Of a DNA stretch of 64,000 nucleotides, positions 12,086 through 23,699 are shown piece after piece (the first letter of the stretch is position 1; each line of letters starts with the position of its first letter). The stretch is taken from contig JAMXBB010000003.1 in NCBI GenBank assembly GCA_024138015.1, positions 9,989,997 to 10,053,996 of the forward strand, read 5' to 3'. Under the pieces are notes generated by a model. The model was not told the origin of the DNA and did no database searches. It saw only the letters and a program-made list of their open reading frames with translations. This stretch comes from Lumnitzera littorea. Its lineage: Eukaryota > Streptophyta > Magnoliopsida > Myrtales > Combretaceae. A program made the translations under genes and the position numbers.

Positions 12086-14713
12086 TCACTCGATCCTAGA
12101 TCCATCTAACGTGCAAAACAATAAAAAAATATATTGTGTAATTGACTTATGGAAGTATAACATGATATGATATATAATATAATATAAGAAAGCAACATGC
12201 GTGTGTTTGTCTATACCGTTTCTATTAAATTGAGGACACATCCTCCTATTATGTCCTTCCATTCTACATACGCTATAACTGCTCTTATAGGAAAGCTCTC
12301 TTAAGTCCGTCTCCATATGCTATCTCTTCTTCCTTGATTTACCCAAACTACGTTTTAGGTTCTTGTTAGGTATGAGGAATGGGTAATCAAGACGGGGCTA
12401 ATTCAACTCATCACATATTGGTATAAAGTGTCTAACGTAGACATCTAACTGATGGGACCACGTATACCATACACCAATGTATCGACTAGTAGTAACTTAA
12501 ATAGAATTAAGTGCCCTTATTGTATGTGAGCATAGGATTCTATAGATTTGTCATTTTCTACATGAACACATCATTCTATTCATATTTATAATATGTATTC
12601 GACCGTCTTGTTTCATCACTCCATTTGGTTCGTGCCTCCAATCTATCTTTACCTCTCATATCCTGTTTTCACAGCTATATTGCTTGATGGAGTGAGCTGG
12701 AGCTTGCTTGACCCATGTTTTTAGCTTCTTCACAACATACTTCGTATTCACTTGCCCCACGTCCATTCTCTTCCTCACTTGTTCGACTCTTCTTTCCCAA
12801 TAATCGATATAGTTGTAGAAAATTTTCTTAACAAGTAAAGTTAGGGGCAATCCTCTATAACCTTTTAAAATAGCATTGTAACTCTCAACGATGTTGGATG
12901 TCATACATCCGAACCGGTAAAAACTGTCATAGGACAACGTCCATTTGCTATTGTCAAATGGTGAAAATCATGATAGTGCATCCTCCTTTACTTGCAACAT
13001 TTGATCTGTTAAATACTTAAATTTCTTAGGCTGTGCCTACATAACAGCAACAGTAGCCAGTTTCTTGCACACTTGGTTCTTATGTGCCGTATTGAAATTG
13101 TTGGCGACATGCCATATGCACCATCTTCAAACCGCAAATGGTTCCTTCTAGCCAACTTCTTCTTTGTTAAGCGCATTCTTGATACTTAAGTGTCTGTTTG
13201 TAATTAAGCAAATTGTCTCCTCCCAACTACTGATAACAAATTACTTTAATCTTTTGATAAACCAACCCCATGTCTCTACGAACTCCTTGTCAATAAGCGC
13301 AAACACCAATAGGACAATATAATTATTTCCATCCATAGAACAAGCATTTAACAGTACATGACCATACTTCCCATACAGAAATGTGCCATCAATACAAACT
13401 ACCGATCAGCAATACTTGAATGCGTGTACGTACGGACCAAATGTCCAAAAGACCCACTTCATTATCAAAACACTAGGCTCAGGGGATTCCCTCCATCCCC
13501 AAATCGCCTTAGTTCCAGGATTTGAAATCTTGATTACGTTCAACAAAATAGGAAGCACGTTATATGCTTTCTCCCAATTACCATATACCATCTCCATAGC
13601 CTTTCTCTTCGCATCCCAAAATATCTTTCTTGTCACATCATAGCCAAACATGTTTAAAATGTTTACCTGCAAGTCTATAATCTTTATATCAGGATTCTCT
13701 TTAATATTGTTGATGAAGCAATTGGCCATAAGTCTACTGTCAATATATCTGTAGTCCTGCATCACATCAGAGTTGACACATGTGTGTGGAATCTCAAGAA
13801 TTGTTACGATGAATAACCTTATTAAACTTTTAGATGACACCCGTAGCCTCCACTTGTATCCACTGTCCTTCTCCTTGCAATAAACGGCCTATAGGTGTGG
13901 TTTTGATTGATCAATGTGGTAATCACAATGGTTATTGATGTGATATCTTTTGACATCAATAAGCTTATCCTTCATATTGAAGCATTGTCCGACAAATAAA
14001 TCTACACCATCAACTTAGTTACTACTCTCCACTTCCATGTCCTCTTCGAATTCCACATAACTACTGCTACCACCAATGTTCATTTATGGAATTGAAGCTC
14101 TAACCTGGGATATCAGCATCCCAGTCTGATTATATTAGGGAGCTATCCTAATCCCCTAGCTAATAGTAAATTGAGGTACGGATGGAATGTTGCTCGATAT
14201 ATATTCTGACATGGCCGCATAATCTACGGTGTTTTCAACTTCTACAATTTCTTCATCTACTTCATATTCAACCCCCACGTGCTCCCCTTCAACCTCAATT
14301 CCAGGTCCCATTAGAATCAAATCTTCGTCAAGGTCGTAGCTCGGGTCATCCTATAAAATGGACCCTATTTCTGTATCAATTCTCTCTTCATTTACACTAC
14401 CCTCACCAAAAATGGGGTCTTCTATCGAATAAGTTTTTGGTTTGTTATATATAGGGTTGTCTTCCTTGGTTTGCTGCACATGAGGTTGAGGAAAATTGGA
14501 AGACTCAACCTGTAAAGTTCTATTGACAATACTCTTACTAGGTTAATCGGAAGCCCTAACATATATCTCTTGTATCCAATTTTCTCCAAATGTGTCAATC
14601 ATTTCTATGAAGTTTCCTACATCATCATCATCCGTAATGGCCATCAAAGTATACGAAACACCTCCCTCATAATAAGAAGGATGTTGATGAACAAGCATAA
14701 CCCCACAAGGATT
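12086..14713 (-). pseudogene. mudrA-like MULE transposase, degenerate
   Basis: Domains in order on the minus strand: an acidic N-terminal segment (EGGVSYTLMAITDDDDVGNF); a MuDR DNA-binding segment (INNHCDYHIDQSKPHL, then KWRL); the MULE catalytic core with CIDGTFLYGKYGHVLL and IVLLVFALIDKEFVETWGWF; a region with WCIWHVANNF; NIVESYNAILKGYRGLPL; a SWIM zinc finger (MCSCRK, then RILCSHTIRAL); and a CCHC-like knuckle (VCRMEGHNRRMC) whose first Cys appears to be Tyr. The longest open stretches are 13840-13406 and 12937-12656. Stops occur, for example, after ESSN before VDGVN, where the copy at 52281 still has Gln. The second catalytic position reads LITNRH where the family has Asp before Arg-His. 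The protein would act in the nucleus on the element's inverted repeats. The call is secure; function is lost. Confidence 0.88.
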
Positions 14714-15890
14714 AACTCTGATGCTTCCACAGATCCTAATGGGAATCAACCTCCTACTACATCCAAGTCGCAACAAACTTGTTCGAAGCTGAGGCCTATC
14801 AATGCTTACTAAGGTCGAGATGCAGCCAGAAAGGCGAAAGGTAGGAAGATAAACACTCGACATCAAGTCTGTTGTCACCCGAGGGGCCAAGATACCACAT
14901 GGCCAAGTACTCGAAATCAAAGAACCACTCAGCATAGCATCAAGAGACCCATGCCAACTGATTCTAGGACTTGGCAATTGTAGACCAACCTTTTTGGTGT
15001 CTCAGCCAAACACTACAAGACTTCAAGAACTCATTCCCAAACCCGTACATCTAACTGCCGACCCCGTTTGGTTCGAATACTACTCTTTCTAGGACATACA
15101 AAGTGACTGCATGCTAACTTCCTCTGTAAAACGCATAATTTTGTATTCTTATACAAGTTTTCCCTTATTTTATTTATGGGCCTAATTCTTTAGAGTTTAA
15201 AGCCTTATACATTATTTACAGTTTTGCCACTAGGGTTTAGGACTTGCTATAAATAGCAACATCTATAGATATACATAGATAGACGTCAATATATAAAATC
15301 AATATAAAAGTATATTTCTACATTTTTGGAATCTTTTCCTTTTTTGAGCAAGATTACTCTTGAGCTAATATTTGCTGGATTATTGAGTATAGATTAAGCT
15401 CTTTAATCTCTCTCGCATTCTTATTGATCTTGACCTTGAGATTTTAGTGAACTCCTTCATTTGAACCAGTTAGTGAGTTGCATCTAACCATCATTTAAAT
15501 ATCGAGTAACATTTAGTGTTTGTAAGTTGTATCGAACCCTATTTCGAGCTCAAACCCTTGATTGTGTTTGTATCTTGGTGCGTAATATCTATTCACATTC
15601 ACCGTCGAACCTAACCATCTTACTTCCCATCCGTCAAACCCATTCTAACCCTATTTCGAGATCCACTGCTGTTTCTTTGATCTGTATCAAATCCGCTGGA
15701 GGAAATGACTAAAGTTGAAATCCTTCCTCATCTTCAACTTTTTCACCGATCTCTGTCATATTGTAGATCGTTACTTTCATTTACTATATTCTCGCCCGCA
15801 TACACATTTATCTTCATGTAATTAACCATTGACAACCTATTGATTCATGAATTGCAAAATCAGTAAAGCCCTTATGATTTTGCACGGTTC
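14714..15890. other. MULE region upstream of the transposase, content unclear
   Basis: This stretch between the transposase start and the tandem repeats is kept in both MULE copies (matching about 52900-54090). It looks promoter-like on the plus strand: a palindromic CTATAAATAG at about 15248, then pyrimidine-rich sequence and repeated AACCCTATTTCGAG words (15536 and 15648). This arrangement resembles the 5' part of an LTR or a captured promoter, but I found no TG...CA ends with a target duplication. The transposase itself should be transcribed from the other strand. No coding product is recognised. Confidence 0.4.
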
Positions 15891-15897
15891 GTAATAC

Positions 15898-16222
15898 GTA
15901 CACAATTTTACTTCTCGATAAAGCATCTTATCACATACTATAACTTTAAGCACTCACACGACTTCATTTCTCGGTAAGGCGTCTCATTACACCCACACAA
16001 TTTCACTTCTCGATATGACATCTTATTACATACTATAACTTTAAGCACCCATACGATTTTATTTCTCGATAAGGCGTTTCATTGTACCCACACAATTTCA
16101 CTTTTTGGTGAGGCATCTTATCACACACTATAACTTTAAGCACTCATACAACTTCACTTTTCGATGAGACATTACATCGCACTCATACAATTTCACTTCT
16201 CATTAGGGCGTTTCATCACATA
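15898..16222. repeat. Tandem repeats in the right subterminal region of the MULE
   Basis: About 3.5 copies of a roughly 95-bp unit made of two related halves. A longer half (about 56 bp) reads ACAATTTCACTTCTCGAT, then CATCTTATCACATACTATAA and CTTTAAGCAC. A shorter half (about 39 bp) reads ACGATTTCATTTCTCG-TAAGGCG, then TCATTACACCC. Units differ by point changes. The same array is in the second MULE copy at 54101-54430. Repeated subterminal motifs in MULEs can bind transposase; this role is inferred from position only. Confidence 0.85.
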
Positions 16223-16528
16223 CTATGATTATAAATGCAGATGTACTTTACTAATACAACAATAAAATCACATACAATCTACATGTCATATATATATATA
16301 TATTTATGTAACCACCACAACTTGTATAACTATAGGGAAATCGCGTACCTCCTTTGTAATAAGGAAATCGGGCTATTTATAGGAAAAAGGAAGGCGCGTG
16401 CTAGAAGAGCGCTTTCCTTGTAACGAGTAAGGCACGCTTTTAGCATACGCCTTCCTCATTAAGGAAGGAGCGCTCATACAGTGTGCCTTTAGTATAAAAA
16501 AAGCATGCATAGTGAAAGCGTGACACCA

Positions 16529-16603
16529 TTTTTGTAAAATTTATCTAGAACACTCCATTTTCATATAATTTTTTACGAAATATACTATAGAAGTACAAAA
16601 CTC
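16529..16603 (-). repeat. MULE right terminal inverted repeat
   Basis: Ends AGTACAAAACTC on the plus strand, the inverted partner of the left end at 9218. The copy at 54731-54805 is nearly the same. Confidence 0.9.
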
Positions 16604-19600
16604 ATTATTACAAATTCGGTCTTTATGATTTGGCTTCTTTTTCTCTGTTTCTTTCATTTTTTTTAATAAGATCTATTCTATGTATACAATCAAAATACAT
16701 ATCAATATATGGTATTTTATATACATGGTTAAGGTTAGTGTTGGTTTTCAACCCTAGTTACATACAATTACAAGGCAAGATTTATTTTACTTGAGTCAAT
16801 ATTAGAATATCTTATCCTCTTGTTATTGTAATTATCTTATATTTTATATACATAAAAAGACTTTTATTTGCAAATGTAATTGCCACAATTCTTAATAGAT
16901 AAGAAACTTTAATTTCGTAGATAATGATTATGGTTACTAGTAATAAAATAAATAAAGTGTAGAATAAATTTTATAATATACTAAATAATTAAATCAAACT
17001 ATATACAAGTTGACAACTTGAAAAAAAAAAACATAAATGGTATGGAAAGTCCATTGTAAAAGGAAAAAAAAAAGGGGGAAAGAAAAGCAACAAAACAATC
17101 TATTTCTATACTAAGCACATAAAATGTGAAATAGATTGAAAGTAAAAACTAAGTAATCTCAAGTGTTTCCATCAAATCAAATATTAAAATTTAACGATTA
17201 CATAGAGAGAGATAACGTATTTTGTGTTTTGTTGGACTTTACTTATAAACTCATTGTTTAAAGAAGGCCTACAATTAAAAACCAAGCTTTCCATCATTTT
17301 TTACTTTCCAACTTACACCTAAATACTGAAATGTCATAAAATTAATACATTTCATTTAGCTGCATACATAATAAACTCAATAACTAAAAAAAAAAAGATT
17401 CATTCAATGTTATAAATACTAATAATTTTTTTTAATTTCCTTTTTCACTAACAAATATAGTATTTGGATTTATATGCTTGTGTTGTCACTTTCGAGATAT
17501 GAATTAGTTTGAATGGAGGAAGATCCAAAAGAAGGATTCTTTTTCTCTTAACTATTTTTTTTTTTTTAGTTTCTTATGTTGTGACCCCAGACCAAATATG
17601 TTACACGCAATCGAAGTGGCACTTATGTCATTTTCATCGACTTCCGTCACGCTATAATTTTCAAATGATTTGTAAAGAGGACTTGGGCCATTAGTCAATA
17701 ATAAAAAATTTAATAAAGGCTTTGATCGAGTCAGTAAATTGTTTTTTCCTTGTAGTACCGTGGCTTCGTACCCATCAAAGCTATTGCCAACTAATCCCAT
17801 CAAATTCACTACCATAGTGTGTTATGCTCCATAAAGTATCGTAATCGTTATAACCTGCCATAAATGAAGGACACTTTCATAAGTGCCTATTCAACTTTTG
17901 TAAACAGTTTTAAGTACAATGCTAACAACAAAATACAACCAATTGCTAGTAAAGCTACTTTTAAAATATAAGCAACCTCACAGCAAAAAGGTGAAAGCCT
18001 CGGCCTATTGAAACTGTGAACATCTCTCATCATTCCAAGGCTTGGTTGCATGCTGTATAATTATTAAAAAAAAAAAAAAAAAAAAACAAGACAATGATAT
18101 AAGAAGCACGAAAGATTGGTTAAAGATATGAAAAAAACCCGACATAAAAAAACAAAAAAAAAAAAATGAATGGGAGCAATCAACATAATGGAATTTCGAA
18201 AAAAACGTATAGTGTGGGAAAAAGCGAGATTAATCACATATTGTATTTCTTATTTTCGTTGTAATTCTTTTATAAACTTGGTTGGAAACTTAAAAGAGTA
18301 TGCATTTAGTGCCAAGAAAGTAGGAACACTATTGTTATTTGTGATAAGAAATTACAAACTATATGGACGCATTTTATCTTATAGAATTTATGTTACATTA
18401 ACTTTGACTTGTACATTAAATTCAGTCCAAACAAAGGGCCAAAGATCATTAGACATATAAAAGGAAATAACTACCGAAACCCTTGAAATTATTCCCCATT
18501 GGTTTGGGAGATAAAATAGAGATGGATATAAATCACTGAGGTTAAGGTAATTCAACTGGGACACAGGATAGCATTCACACTACTCATAACGAAATAACAA
18601 ATGCTACCTCTATGGATATGACAACCCGCCGTAAATTTAGTGAAAGGAAATTTTTAGAAAAACACACAAAAGAAAAGATCATGATTGAGAAAGGAAACAA
18701 CCAAATGTGCCATGAATATCAGTAGAGGGAATAGAGAAACGGAAGAATAGAAACTAACATAGTCATGTACTAACATTTCTTAATAAAATTTGACAATTGA
18801 ACATTCTTATCTACAAAAAGAGAAATAAACAACCAGAATAAACATATTAAATTCTCTACAAAAAAAACATAAAAAGATGACCTTTGTAAGCTTTCATGTG
18901 GTCCTTGCTAAACTTGCATTTCCATGTAGGGATTCTTTTCGTTTTCAAATATTGCAATCCTGCATAAATTCAGCTTTATTTTGGTATCCAAAAACACTAA
19001 TATGAATGAATGCTAGATTATGATATGTTAATGAGTGCTCAACATTTTTTTTTTTTTTTTTTTGTTTCAGTGTTGTGGGCAAATACTAATTGAACAGTAT
19101 CTTTAGAAACTAAACTTCTTGAATTTGTAGTTCAACAAACCAACCTTGAAAAGAGAAAGAACAAACCAAAAATTTGAATGCACTTAAGACATAAAGAGTA
19201 AGACATCAAAGGTGATAAATAATTTGAAAGCATTCATCCTAAAAGCGACACTTATGCATGGCTATTATTTATAGGACAACACATAATCATGACAACTTAA
19301 ATTTTATAGTACGGGTCACCATTAAAATGAAAATCTATAATAAACTTCCAAAAGTTTAATGGCAGTAGATTCCAAGATAAGGGATCCTCATGCCACTTCC
19401 TATCACTGTTTTTATTAACTATCACTATCATACTATCACTTCTACAATGTTTTGTCCAAAGGAAATAATGAGCCATAAATTTTAATACTAAGGAACAAAT
19501 TGGGAGAGCGAAATTAAAAAAATTTAATAATATTTTTAAAAGCAAAATATTTAAAGATAATTTTGGAAAATTTTCCATATCAGAAGAGATGGTCATGAGG

Positions 19601-21311
19601 AGTTTCCCAATGAACAAATATGGCATTCCAGAATCTTCCACCAAATGGCGTTGAAAACTTTAGGGACTTTTGGCTCTAAATAGCTGCAGATCCCAATTCC
19701 AACCTGAACTTAGTAAAAATTAGGGGAAAAACACCAACTCTTAACATCAAATAGAAAAATACATTTCAAAAGCTTATTATTTCTCTCCTTTTGCCAATAA
19801 AACTGTTTGAATGAAACATCTTCAGCTAATCGCAACACTATCCTTATATCAAACATCATAGAAGTTTTAGAAAGTTTAAAAGTACGAAGAAAACAATGCT
19901 TCTAGGCAGCAATGGATTGTAATAACACAAACTTTAACTTAATCACCACATCCATTAAGGATGTAGTCTTGGTGAGTTTAGGATGGATTTTATGAAATCC
20001 AAACCTACCTTTATAGGGATGGATTTTTGAAGAGTTCAGATAGAATAAACGAGAAAGTAGAGTGAAAGCATTTTGATAGGAACACAATATTAAAAATTGA
20101 AAATCAAAATGTTGTATAAAGTATACAATATAGAATTTGTATAAAGTATACATGATATGTAATTTAAGAGTAAATATTTTTATTAATAAATTTTTTTCAC
20201 CTGGTCGGATCTCCCATTAAGTTCTTTTGTAATCCCAAAACCCGACTCTTAATTTTATAGCGTTCTAAATTATGTCCAAAAACCTGACTCTAAACTCTAT
20301 AGGTTTTTAAATTATATCCCAAAACTCAACTCTAAACCTTAATAGAGTATTATCTTATAAGGTTTTTATCAAGTTGGGTAAATCAAGTATCCGAAAGTAA
20401 CTCACCCAATTGCATCTCGGAGGGAAGGGCTCTTCAATATGACTACTCATTGCTTATAGATAATGCCATGCTAAGAGAAGTGTAATGGTCGAAACATTCA
20501 TCGAGTAGTGGCTGGGTATAGCTTTTCTCAAGTACATCGTTAATAAAAAAAAATTCTTTAAAAAAAAGTCTCATAAAAACTATAAATAATAAAAACTAAA
20601 AAAAATCTAAAAAAAAAAAATCATAAAAGCTCTCAAATATGATATCACTATATATATGGAGTAGAGAGATATATAATGGTGATTGTTGTTGTAGGTTACC
20701 ATAAAAATTTCTTCAACTATGTTAAAGGAGAGCATGGGTGACAGTAAAATGAATGAAAAACAAGAACTTTTATGGGGGGAGGGTTGGTTGTGAAGAGAGA
20801 GCAAGAGAGGGAGAGTAATGGGAGAGAGAAATGGAAACCGTAAGATTTTTGAACATAGGTAAAATGGTTTCTAAAAAGTTTTTTAAAAGAGAGAGAACGC
20901 ATGGAGGCTTACCTGGTGATCCGTTTCTTCATTAGGGTTTGATTATAGATGATAGTATGAGATAATTTTAATGACCAAAGAGTGGAAAGAAAGTAAAGCA
21001 AACCTTGAAGAGAGGAGAGAGAAAGGAACGTTGGAGGAAAGAAAAAGGAAAATTGGCGGGAAGAGAGAAAGGGTTATGTTTCTTCAAAGTCACAAGTATG
21101 CCTTATATTTGCAATCATATATTTTAAAGTAAATCATTTTATCTATAACTAAGATTTTTTTTAAAAGAGGTAGATAAGTAAAAACACCTAAGACTCTAGT
21201 AAGGCAGTTACACAAAGCCCTTAGAGTAATCATTTTATTCGTGACTAAGATTTTATTAAAAAGGAATAAATAAGTAAAAACACCAAAGACTCTTATAGGA
21301 TTACCGATTAA
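16604..21311. repeat. Non-coding duplicated block, copy I (paralogous to 54806-60497)
   Basis: The block begins with the flank of the MULE insertion; 16858-16950 matches 4215-4300 upstream of PP2-B pseudogene 1. From there to 21311 the sequence is collinear with 54806-60425, with small indels. It is AT-rich, with long A or T runs (for example 18064-18086 and 19047-19063). A local tandem duplication of about 95 bp lies at 21125-21310. Reading frames of 60-115 codons occur, but their counterparts in copy II are interrupted and none resembles a known protein. I see no gene I can support apart from a possible short first exon at 20913-20932. Confidence 0.7.
20913..20932 (-). other. Possible short 5' exon after a telo-box
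   Basis: On the minus strand an AAACCCTAAT telo-box motif is followed directly by ATG, 20 bases of open frame (MKKRIT) and a CAG/GTAAG donor. Telo-boxes near short first exons are typical of plant translation-machinery genes. No downstream exon is recognised, and the copy at about 60055 has ACG in place of ATG, so this may be chance or a lost gene. Confidence 0.2.
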
Positions 21312-21393
21312 TGATTTTCGTTCCAATATGTGAACGTCTACAAACAAGAAAATGGCTATGGGGGGTATCAGAGGGTGCTCCACGAAGTCAACT
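21312..21393 (+). repeat. First part of an LTR-like repeat (X), interrupted by insertions
   Basis: 21312-21393, 35143-35240 and 38321-38432 together match the continuous segment 43053-43359 (Y). X begins TGATTTTC and ends TATCTACA; Y begins TGATTTTC and ends TATCAACA. The breaks in X coincide with two target-site duplications of later insertions. X and Y are probably the two LTRs of one old retroelement. A direct 5-bp duplication outside X and Y was not found. Confidence 0.5.
21389..21393. repeat. Target-site duplication of the outer gypsy element (left)
   Basis: CAACT on the left. The right partner, now displaced by the solo LTR, is CAACC at 35143-35147, differing by one transition. The same CAACT precedes the LTR remnant at 61406. 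Confidence 0.6.
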
Positions 21394-22257
21394 TGATGAA
21401 AATCAAGCTACCAGACCTCTGACTTGCAATTGAACTCGAGGACTAGAGGGGTTGGTACGACTAGAGAGGCTCGTACAATGAATCCTTCTGTTTCAACTAA
21501 CCCCTACCAAGGTTGAGTATTTCCTTATCAAGTCACCCTTCATGTCAAGCCGTATGACTGCTTATTTTTCTATAGTGTAACGAATTGAAGATTACTCACT
21601 AGCGTAAAGCCAACCAATTACTCGACATCTTCCTTACCAAGAAGTCAAGAGAGAGACTCCGAACTGACTAAGCCATCCCTACTTAGATAAGCCACCTGTT
21701 CATACTTTTGTTCGCATCTTCTAATGATTTTGCCAATGTAGCATCACTACGTGTATAGTATCATGTATAGAATCCGTTACACCAATGATTATTTTTTTAT
21801 ATATTCATTTTTACCTTTTGTATCTTGTATATTACTTCTTCAAGAAGTGTCCTTTTTGTCTTTTCCCTTCTTCAGGCAAGTTGGCTTAACTTATGGGTAT
21901 AAAAACCCTTGTACTTATAACTAGAAAGCATCAGATCAGATCATTCTTACTTTTATTCCTTACATAAATGCTGTTTGTTTACTTTCAGCATCACTCTTAT
22001 CCTTTCCCTTAAGCAAGATTAAGTGGTAAGTAACCTCACCAGACCAATTCGTGTGTCATATTGAATTGTGTTACAAGTCCTCGGAAGTTCCATTGGTGCG
22101 TCATATCCTCTAGAGCTATTCGTAGGTTTTGGCTTACTGTTTCATTCTTAATTTTGCCCTTTCACACTTTCTCCATTTAACCATTTTTCGAGCTTTCTGC
22201 AAGCTTAAACCCCTTTCAACGACCGTCCTTATCTGTTCTTGATCATGGTTCTCAACA
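21394..22257 (+). repeat. 5' LTR of the outer gypsy element
   Basis: Starts TGATGAAAATCAAG and ends TCTCAACA. A TATAAAAA box lies at about 21898. Homologous LTRs are at 33065-33921, 60498-61355, 61406-61814 (truncated) and 25701-26494 (truncated at both ends). Confidence 0.88.
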
Positions 22258-22260
22258 TCT

Positions 22261-22272
22261 TGGTATCAGAGC
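22261..22272 (+). promoter_or_regulatory. Primer-binding site of the outer gypsy element
   Basis: TGGTATCAGAGC, three bases after the 5' LTR. It is the sequence complementary to the 3' end of initiator tRNA-Met used by many plant LTR retrotransposons. Confidence 0.92.
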
Positions 22273-22407
22273 GAAGGTTTTGTTCAGGTTGATGTGTATT
22301 TTTAAAGTTTTGTTTTACGTATGTGAAACAGAGCAAGTTACTGTGTTCATTTAAACGCTGTGTTGTTAACTGTCAATTCTCTGAAGTGTTTATGTGAACT
22401 TTAGACT

Positions 22408-23560
22408 TATGGAGAAAAATGACTAACCCAAGTATGAATGTTGGTACTGGCGATGACAGTGGAATTGTCCCCCATGAACGATAGTCTTAAAGAACTCTTA
22501 GAAGTACTGACGAAAGACTTGATGAGGTAGCTAATCTCTTAGAAGATCTGACTGAGCTGTTTATGTGCTATCTTACCGACTTATTGAGGCCGCATAAAAA
22601 ACTCCACAAGTTGCTCAACCTGTTAAAGGTCAGGACCGAGCTCAACTAGTTCGATGTGGAGGAGTTAGCAGACAAGTGAGGCAAAGAATATACCTGAGAG
22701 AAGTTGATGAAGATGAAGAAGAGTATTTTAAAGATGAGCGTGTACGAGTCTCTAAAGCATCCAACAATGTAAAGCTTTGAATTCCAAGTTTCAATGGATC
22801 TAGGAATGCTAATGAATACTTAGAGTGAGAAGAGAAGAGAAGGTGGAGTGTATATTTGATTACTATCAATATGAGGATTATGGGAAAGTGAGAGCTACTG
22901 CTGTTAAGTCCTTTGAATATACTACCATGTGGTGAAAAAATTTTCGAGCCATGAGAAGACGAGAAGGATACCAAGAAATTAACATTTAGCTTTAGATGAA
23001 GAGAGTGCTCAAAAACAGGTTTGTGCCGGAAACTTATCTCTAAGATACTTTTACTTGGCTTCAGGAGCTGAGGCAAAAAGGCTGAACTGTTGACAATTAT
23101 GTTTAAGAATTTCAATGCTTATGATACGTTAGGAAGTGGAGGAACCACCAGCTCAAACAGTCTCAAGATTCATTACTGAGTTAAAAGAAGACATTTAAGA
23201 TATTGTAGAGCTCCAACGATTCACCACAATGGATGAAACTGTTAGGATCGGCTAGCGAGTGGAAAGTTAGAGAAAAGGCTGAATGCCGACCAAAACACCA
23301 ACTAGCCGACTTGGATAGGGAAGTCACCAAACTCTGTTGAATACCAAGCCGAACAGAAAGGTTGAAGTCTAAGTTGAGCAAAAAGGCCGATCTGACAATA
23401 AAGTACCGACCCGAACTTATGAGAAGAGGCAAGGGTCTAGGAAGAAGATAAGCCAGATAAAATGCTTCAAGTGCCAAGGGTTTAGACACATGGCTACTCA
23501 GTGCCTGAACCAAAGAACGATGGTCATCAAGGGAGAAGCCCTAAAGCTAGAAGTAAAAAG
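22408..23560 (+). pseudogene. Gag of the outer gypsy element, degenerate
   Basis: The decayed frame contains the gag core IPSFNGSRNANEYLE followed by a stop where the family has Trp, then a DYYQYEDYGKVRATAVKSFE-like segment and TTMW. Near 23461-23505 lies a complete CCHC zinc knuckle, KCFKCQGFRHMATQC (C-x2-C-x4-H-x4-C), which in the family binds the RNA genome. After the knuckle comes a linker rich in Glu at about 23560-23640. Several stops and shifts break it. The minus-strand element has the same layout, with a knuckle at about 29110-29150. Confidence 0.82.
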
Positions 23561-23699
23561 TACAGATGAAGAACCTGAGGAAGAGGAGGAGGAGGAGGAG
23601 GTTGTTCTTATTAAGAAAGAACTGATTGAGGAGGAGGAGGTTCCTACTCATAGTTGTTTGACGCACAATGAGCGTAGAACCCTCACGAGAGGAGGAGTA

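Larger units (their letters stand above)
9218..16603 (-). mobile_element. Mutator-like DNA transposon (MULE) with mudrA-type transposase and PMD gene
   Basis: The element is bounded by long terminal inverted repeats: 9218-9292 and 16603-16529 match without gaps at about 63 of 75 positions, both beginning GAGTTT-GTAC. The flanks read TATATTACG on the left and ATTATTACA on the right, agreeing at 6 of 9 positions (core TATTAC), which fits the decayed 9-bp target duplication of Mutator elements. Inside, on the minus strand, lie a degenerate transposase gene (about 14713-12086) and a PMD-domain gene (11960-9957). Near the right end is an array of tandem repeats (15898-16222). The uninterrupted target sequence survives next to PP2-B pseudogene 1 (AAAACGCGTAATTACAG near 4117). 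A left-truncated copy of the same element is at 50741-54805. Both genes carry stops, so the element is presumably dead unless helped in trans. Confidence 0.88.

Noticed and set aside
15898..16222. CRISPR-like array
   Set aside because: Units are imperfect, both halves vary and there are no unique spacers; it is a tandem repeat in a plant MULE.
18170..18460. 96-codon plus-strand frame in the duplicated block
   Set aside because: The copy II counterpart (about 56270-56560) does not keep the frame, and no domain is recognised.
19297..19644. 115-codon minus-strand frame in the duplicated block
   Set aside because: No known similarity, and the counterpart near 58460-58800 is disrupted by stops and small indels.
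21440..22257. LTR start at TGGTAC (21453) after AGAGGGG taken as a polypurine tract
   Set aside because: The bases before it are also shared between all LTR copies, and target duplications at CAACT only fit a start at TGATG (21394); the AAAGGGG word is inside the LTR.
22642..23115. Minus-strand frame of 157 codons
   Set aside because: It lies antisense to the Gag region of the outer gypsy element and is Ser/Leu-rich without a recognisable domain; a shadow of the coding strand.
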